From: CAWGUU01 sp963825765
Lineage (GTDB): Bacteria; Actinomycetota; Acidimicrobiia; Acidimicrobiales; AC-14
Length of the DNA: 64,000 nt
Direction: 5' to 3'
Assembly: GCA_963825765.1 (NCBI GenBank)
Contig: CAWGUU010000009.1
Coordinates: 186,001-250,000, forward strand
The notes below the pieces were generated by a model. The model had not been told where the DNA came from and did no database searches. It worked only from the letters and a program-made list of their open reading frames with translations. The translations under genes were made by a program, and so were the position numbers. This document shows, piece by piece, positions 63,301 through 64,000 of this stretch. The first letter of the stretch is position 1, and each line of letters begins with the position of its first letter.

Positions 63301-64000
63301 CCGCCCCGGCCCCGGCGCCCACCGGCACCGTCACCTTCACCCTGTTCGGCCCCGGCAACACCTCCTGCACCGGCGCGCCGATCTTCACCAGCGGACCCAT
63401 CGCCCTGGCCGGCGGCCCGCCGCCCACGGCCACGTCGGGCGACTTCACGCCCACCGCCGCCGGCTCCTACAACTGGGTGGCGGTCTACAGCGGCGACGCC
63501 AACTACCCGTCGGTCACCAGCCCGTGCGGCGCCCCCAACGAGGCGTCCGTGGTGGCACAGGTGGCGCCCACCATCGTCACCTCGGCGCTGACCCCGGTCA
63601 CCATCGGCAGCCCCATCCGTGACACGGCCACCGTCACCGGCGGTGCGGCGCCGGCCCCGGCGCCCACCGGCACCGTCACCTTCACCCTGTTCGGCCCGGG
63701 CGACCCCACCTGCACCGGCGCCCCGATCTTCACCAGCGCGGCGAGGCCCCTTGGCGGCGGCCCGCCGCCCACCGCCACCTCGGCCGACTTCGTCCCGCCC
63801 GCGCCCGGCACCTACCAGTGGGTGGCGGTCTACAGCGGCGACACCAACTACTCCTCCGTCACCAGCCCGTGCGGCGCCCCCAACGAGGCGTCGGTGGTCA
63901 ACCAGTCGACGGCCACCATCGTCACCTCGGCGCTGACCCCGGTCACCATCGGCAACCCCATCCGGGACACGGCCACGGTCACGGGCGGTCCCGCCCCGGC
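57351..64000 (+). CDS. Giant Ig-like repeat surface protein, paralogue of the preceding gene (3'-truncated by the window)
   Basis: TTG 57351, 8 nt after GGGGAG, begins MTPTSGIQRRIAAKPRWW, a hydrophobic segment and an EPANAGVG cleavage region, closely parallel to the gene at 50922, including the TTG start. The ~180-residue N-terminal domain is nearly the same at DNA level. Then at least 17 complete Ig-like repeats and the start of an 18th run to base 64000 without a stop in this frame (2,216 codons visible). From about 59776 onwards the unit is exactly 345 bp (115 codons), with Cys at PTCTGAPIFTS and SPCGAPNEASVV. The C-terminus and any wall anchor lie outside the window. It is expected to be a long extracellular stalk. 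Confidence 0.88.
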   Translation, partial: MTPTSGIQRRIAAKPRWWIVAVLLAIVAAPFAGLIEPANAGVGLGVTPTFPSPVSVGDTGLPASLQILNASTPPDNVDPLTISAVFPGLPAISLVPACGTSFGSGSGDCPPAFADPGVFQLSPTGVGEAGTACAGITFTITVIDPATGKVSFTPSAPVILQPPGQPGDTCRILFTFDVLKRPTKDSQPSPGIQTSQLGFAAAVNIVTNTPGSGNGASNVTVLAVTASIVTSATPAAQLGSPISDTASVTGLPGGPTPTGNVVFTAYGPDNATCAGAAAFTSAPVALSGGPPTATASSGPFTPTLPGTYRWIASYAGDANYNPATTLCNDANESSLVTGAMVTTMATPAVTLGNPISDTATVTGTSGGPTPTGTVTFTAYAPADATCGAAPVFNSGPQPLTPVGGTPPTATATSGPFTPTAVGSYRWIAAYSGDAAYPAATSLCNDANETSVVNQALASIVTSATPTVPFGSPISDTATVTGTTGVPSPTGTVTFTLFGPGNPTCTGAPIFTSPAQPLTPLAPGPPPTATANSGPFTPSTPGTYTWVAVYSGDANYAGVTSPCGAPNEASVVNQLTPTVVTSASPTAQLGGSINDTATVTGGPAPAPAPTGTVTFTVFGPDNATCAGAPIFTSPAQPLGGGPPPTANSGPFTPTLPGTYRWIAAYSGDAGYTAVTTTCNDANESSLVAGAMIVTSATPAVTIGSPISDTATVTGTTGAATPTGTVVFTLFGPGNPTCTGVPIFNSGPRPLTPAAPGPPPTATATSGPFAPPTPGTYNWVAVYSGDAVYPSATSPCGAPNEASVVNQSVATIVTSALTPVPLGSPIRDTATVTGGPAPAPVPTGTVTFTLFGPGNPTCTGAPIFTSGPVPLAGGPPPTATSANFVPTAVGTYNWVAVYSGDAAYASVTSPCGAPNEASVVTQLTPTITTSALTPVTIGSPIRDTATVTGGPAPAPAPTGTVTFTLFGPGNPTCTGAPIFTSGPIALAGGPPPTATSADFVPPAPGTYNWVAVYSGDVNYTSVTSPCGAPNEASVVTQAPVAISTSALTPVPLGSPIRDTATVTGGAAPAPTPTGTVTFTLFGPGNPTCTGAPIFTSAARPLGGGPPPTATSADFVPTAVGTYTWVAVYSGDVAYPAATSPCGAPNEASVVTQLTPTIVTSALTPVTIGSPIRDTATVTGGPAPAPAPTGSVTFTLFGPGNPTCTGAPIFTSAARPLGGGPPPTATSADFVPPAPGTYQWVAVYSGDANYTPVTSPCGAPNEASVVNQSVATIVTSALTPVTIGSPIRDTATVTGGPAPAPAPTGSVTFTLFGPGNPTCTGAPIFTSAARPLGGGPPPTATSADFVPPSPGTYTWVAVYSGDANYPSVTSPCGAPNEASVVNQSVATIVTSALTPVTIGSPIRDTATVTGGPAPAPVPTGTVTFTLFGPGNPTCTGAPIFTSGPIPLAGGPPPTATSADFVPPAVGTYQWVAVYSGDANYPSVTSACGAPNEASVVTQATPTITTSALTPVPLGSPIRDTATVTGGPAPAPVPTGTVTFTLFGPANTSCTGAPIFTSGPIALAGGPPPTATSGDFTPTTVGTYNWVAVYSGDANYPSVTSPCGAPNEASVVSQLTPTIVTSALTPVIVGSPIRDTATVTGGPAPAPAPTGSVTFTLFGPANPTCTGAPIFTSAARPLGGGPPPTATSADFVPPTVGTYNWVAVYSGDTNYTSVTSPCGAPNEASVVNQSTATIVTSALTPVTIGSPIRDTATVTGGAAPAPTPTGTVTFTLFGPANPTCTGAPIFTSAARPLGGAPPPTATSADFVPTAVGTYTWVAVYSGDANYSSVTSPCGAPNEASVVNQSTATIVTSALNPVTIGSPIRDTATVTGGPAPAPAPTGTVTFTLFGPGNPTCTGAPIFTSGPIALAGGPPPTATSGDFTPTAVGTYQWVAVYSGDGSYPSVTSPCGAPNEASVVAQSTATIVTSALTPVSLGSPIRDTATVTGGPAPAPAPTGTVTFTLFGPGNTSCTGAPIFTSGPIALAGGPPPTATSGDFTPTAAGSYNWVAVYSGDANYPSVTSPCGAPNEASVVAQVAPTIVTSALTPVTIGSPIRDTATVTGGAAPAPAPTGTVTFTLFGPGDPTCTGAPIFTSAARPLGGGPPPTATSADFVPPAPGTYQWVAVYSGDTNYSSVTSPCGAPNEASVVNQSTATIVTSALTPVTIGNPIRDTATVTGGPAP
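59708..64000 (+). repeat. 345-bp direct tandem repeats, more than 12 units
   Basis: Equivalent positions recur at exactly 345-bp steps (for example the GDANY/SPCGAP region at about 59708, 60053, 60398, 60743, 61088, 61433, 61778, 62123, 62468, 62813, 63158 and 63503). Neighbouring units differ mainly by synonymous changes and a few alternating modules (GPIALAGG versus AARPLGGG). A shorter stretch of the same period lies in the preceding gene (53291-54634). Confidence 0.95.

Noticed and set aside
57351..64000. CRISPR-like array, because of regularly spaced repeats
   Set aside because: The repeats are 345 bp, in frame, without spacers, and encode Ig-like domains; no cas genes are present.

Overview
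This is a very GC-rich chromosomal window with actinobacterial gene order. The run infB-ylxP-rbfA-nrnA-truB-ribF, the dnaG-rpoD pair, frequent GTG/TTG starts and LAxTG-type wall-anchor signals all fit a high-GC Gram-positive. I suspect an Acidimicrobiia-like actinobacterium, but the class is inference. The sequence shows several isolated frameshifts in otherwise intact genes. They are either assembly indels or real slippage.

Positions 1-23200 are housekeeping. They hold the translation/RNA cluster (infB 5'-truncated by the window edge, ylxP, rbfA, nrnA, truB, ribF), a convergent S9 peptidase plus YihY membrane protein, then uppS and a frameshifted recO. Next come a lone AbiEi/DUF559-type protein with a hairpin upstream, glycyl-tRNA synthetase, pyruvate phosphate dikinase, a tldD-tldE pair, dnaG overlapping rpoD, a terminator, tRNA-Asn, a CAT-anticodon tRNA (probably Ile2) and a small lipoprotein. 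Unusual short tandem repeats flank both ends of truB, and its start codon is not obvious.

Positions 23201-46836 are filled by three consecutive surface-protein genes on the + strand. Two are giants (about 3,100 and 4,391 aa) built from about 12 and about 22 copies of an approximately 185-residue Gly/Asp/Ser/Thr/Ala-rich repeat. The third is a 164-aa miniature. All three share one C-terminal module: 12-residue SVASG repeats, a Cys-containing cap, a charged linker, LA(R/L)TG, a membrane helix and an Arg tail. In the first giant this module is moved out of frame by a 2-nt insertion next to a 15-bp tandem repeat. I recognise no described family for the long repeat, and this is the best candidate here for an undescribed system.

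Positions 46837-64000 hold a small unknown ORF and then a second surface locus of four genes built from bacterial Ig-like repeats (conserved YSGDANY-like strand, two Cys per unit). These are a divergent secreted two-domain protein, a Ser/Thr-stalked LSRTG protein with a frameshift in its stalk, a 2,020-aa VARTG-anchored protein with ten Ig-like plus five DUF11-like repeats, and a paralogue that runs off the window with at least 17 Ig-like repeats on an exact 345-bp period. No sortase gene lies in the window. Both loci look like cell-surface stalks or adhesins that expand by repeat recombination.
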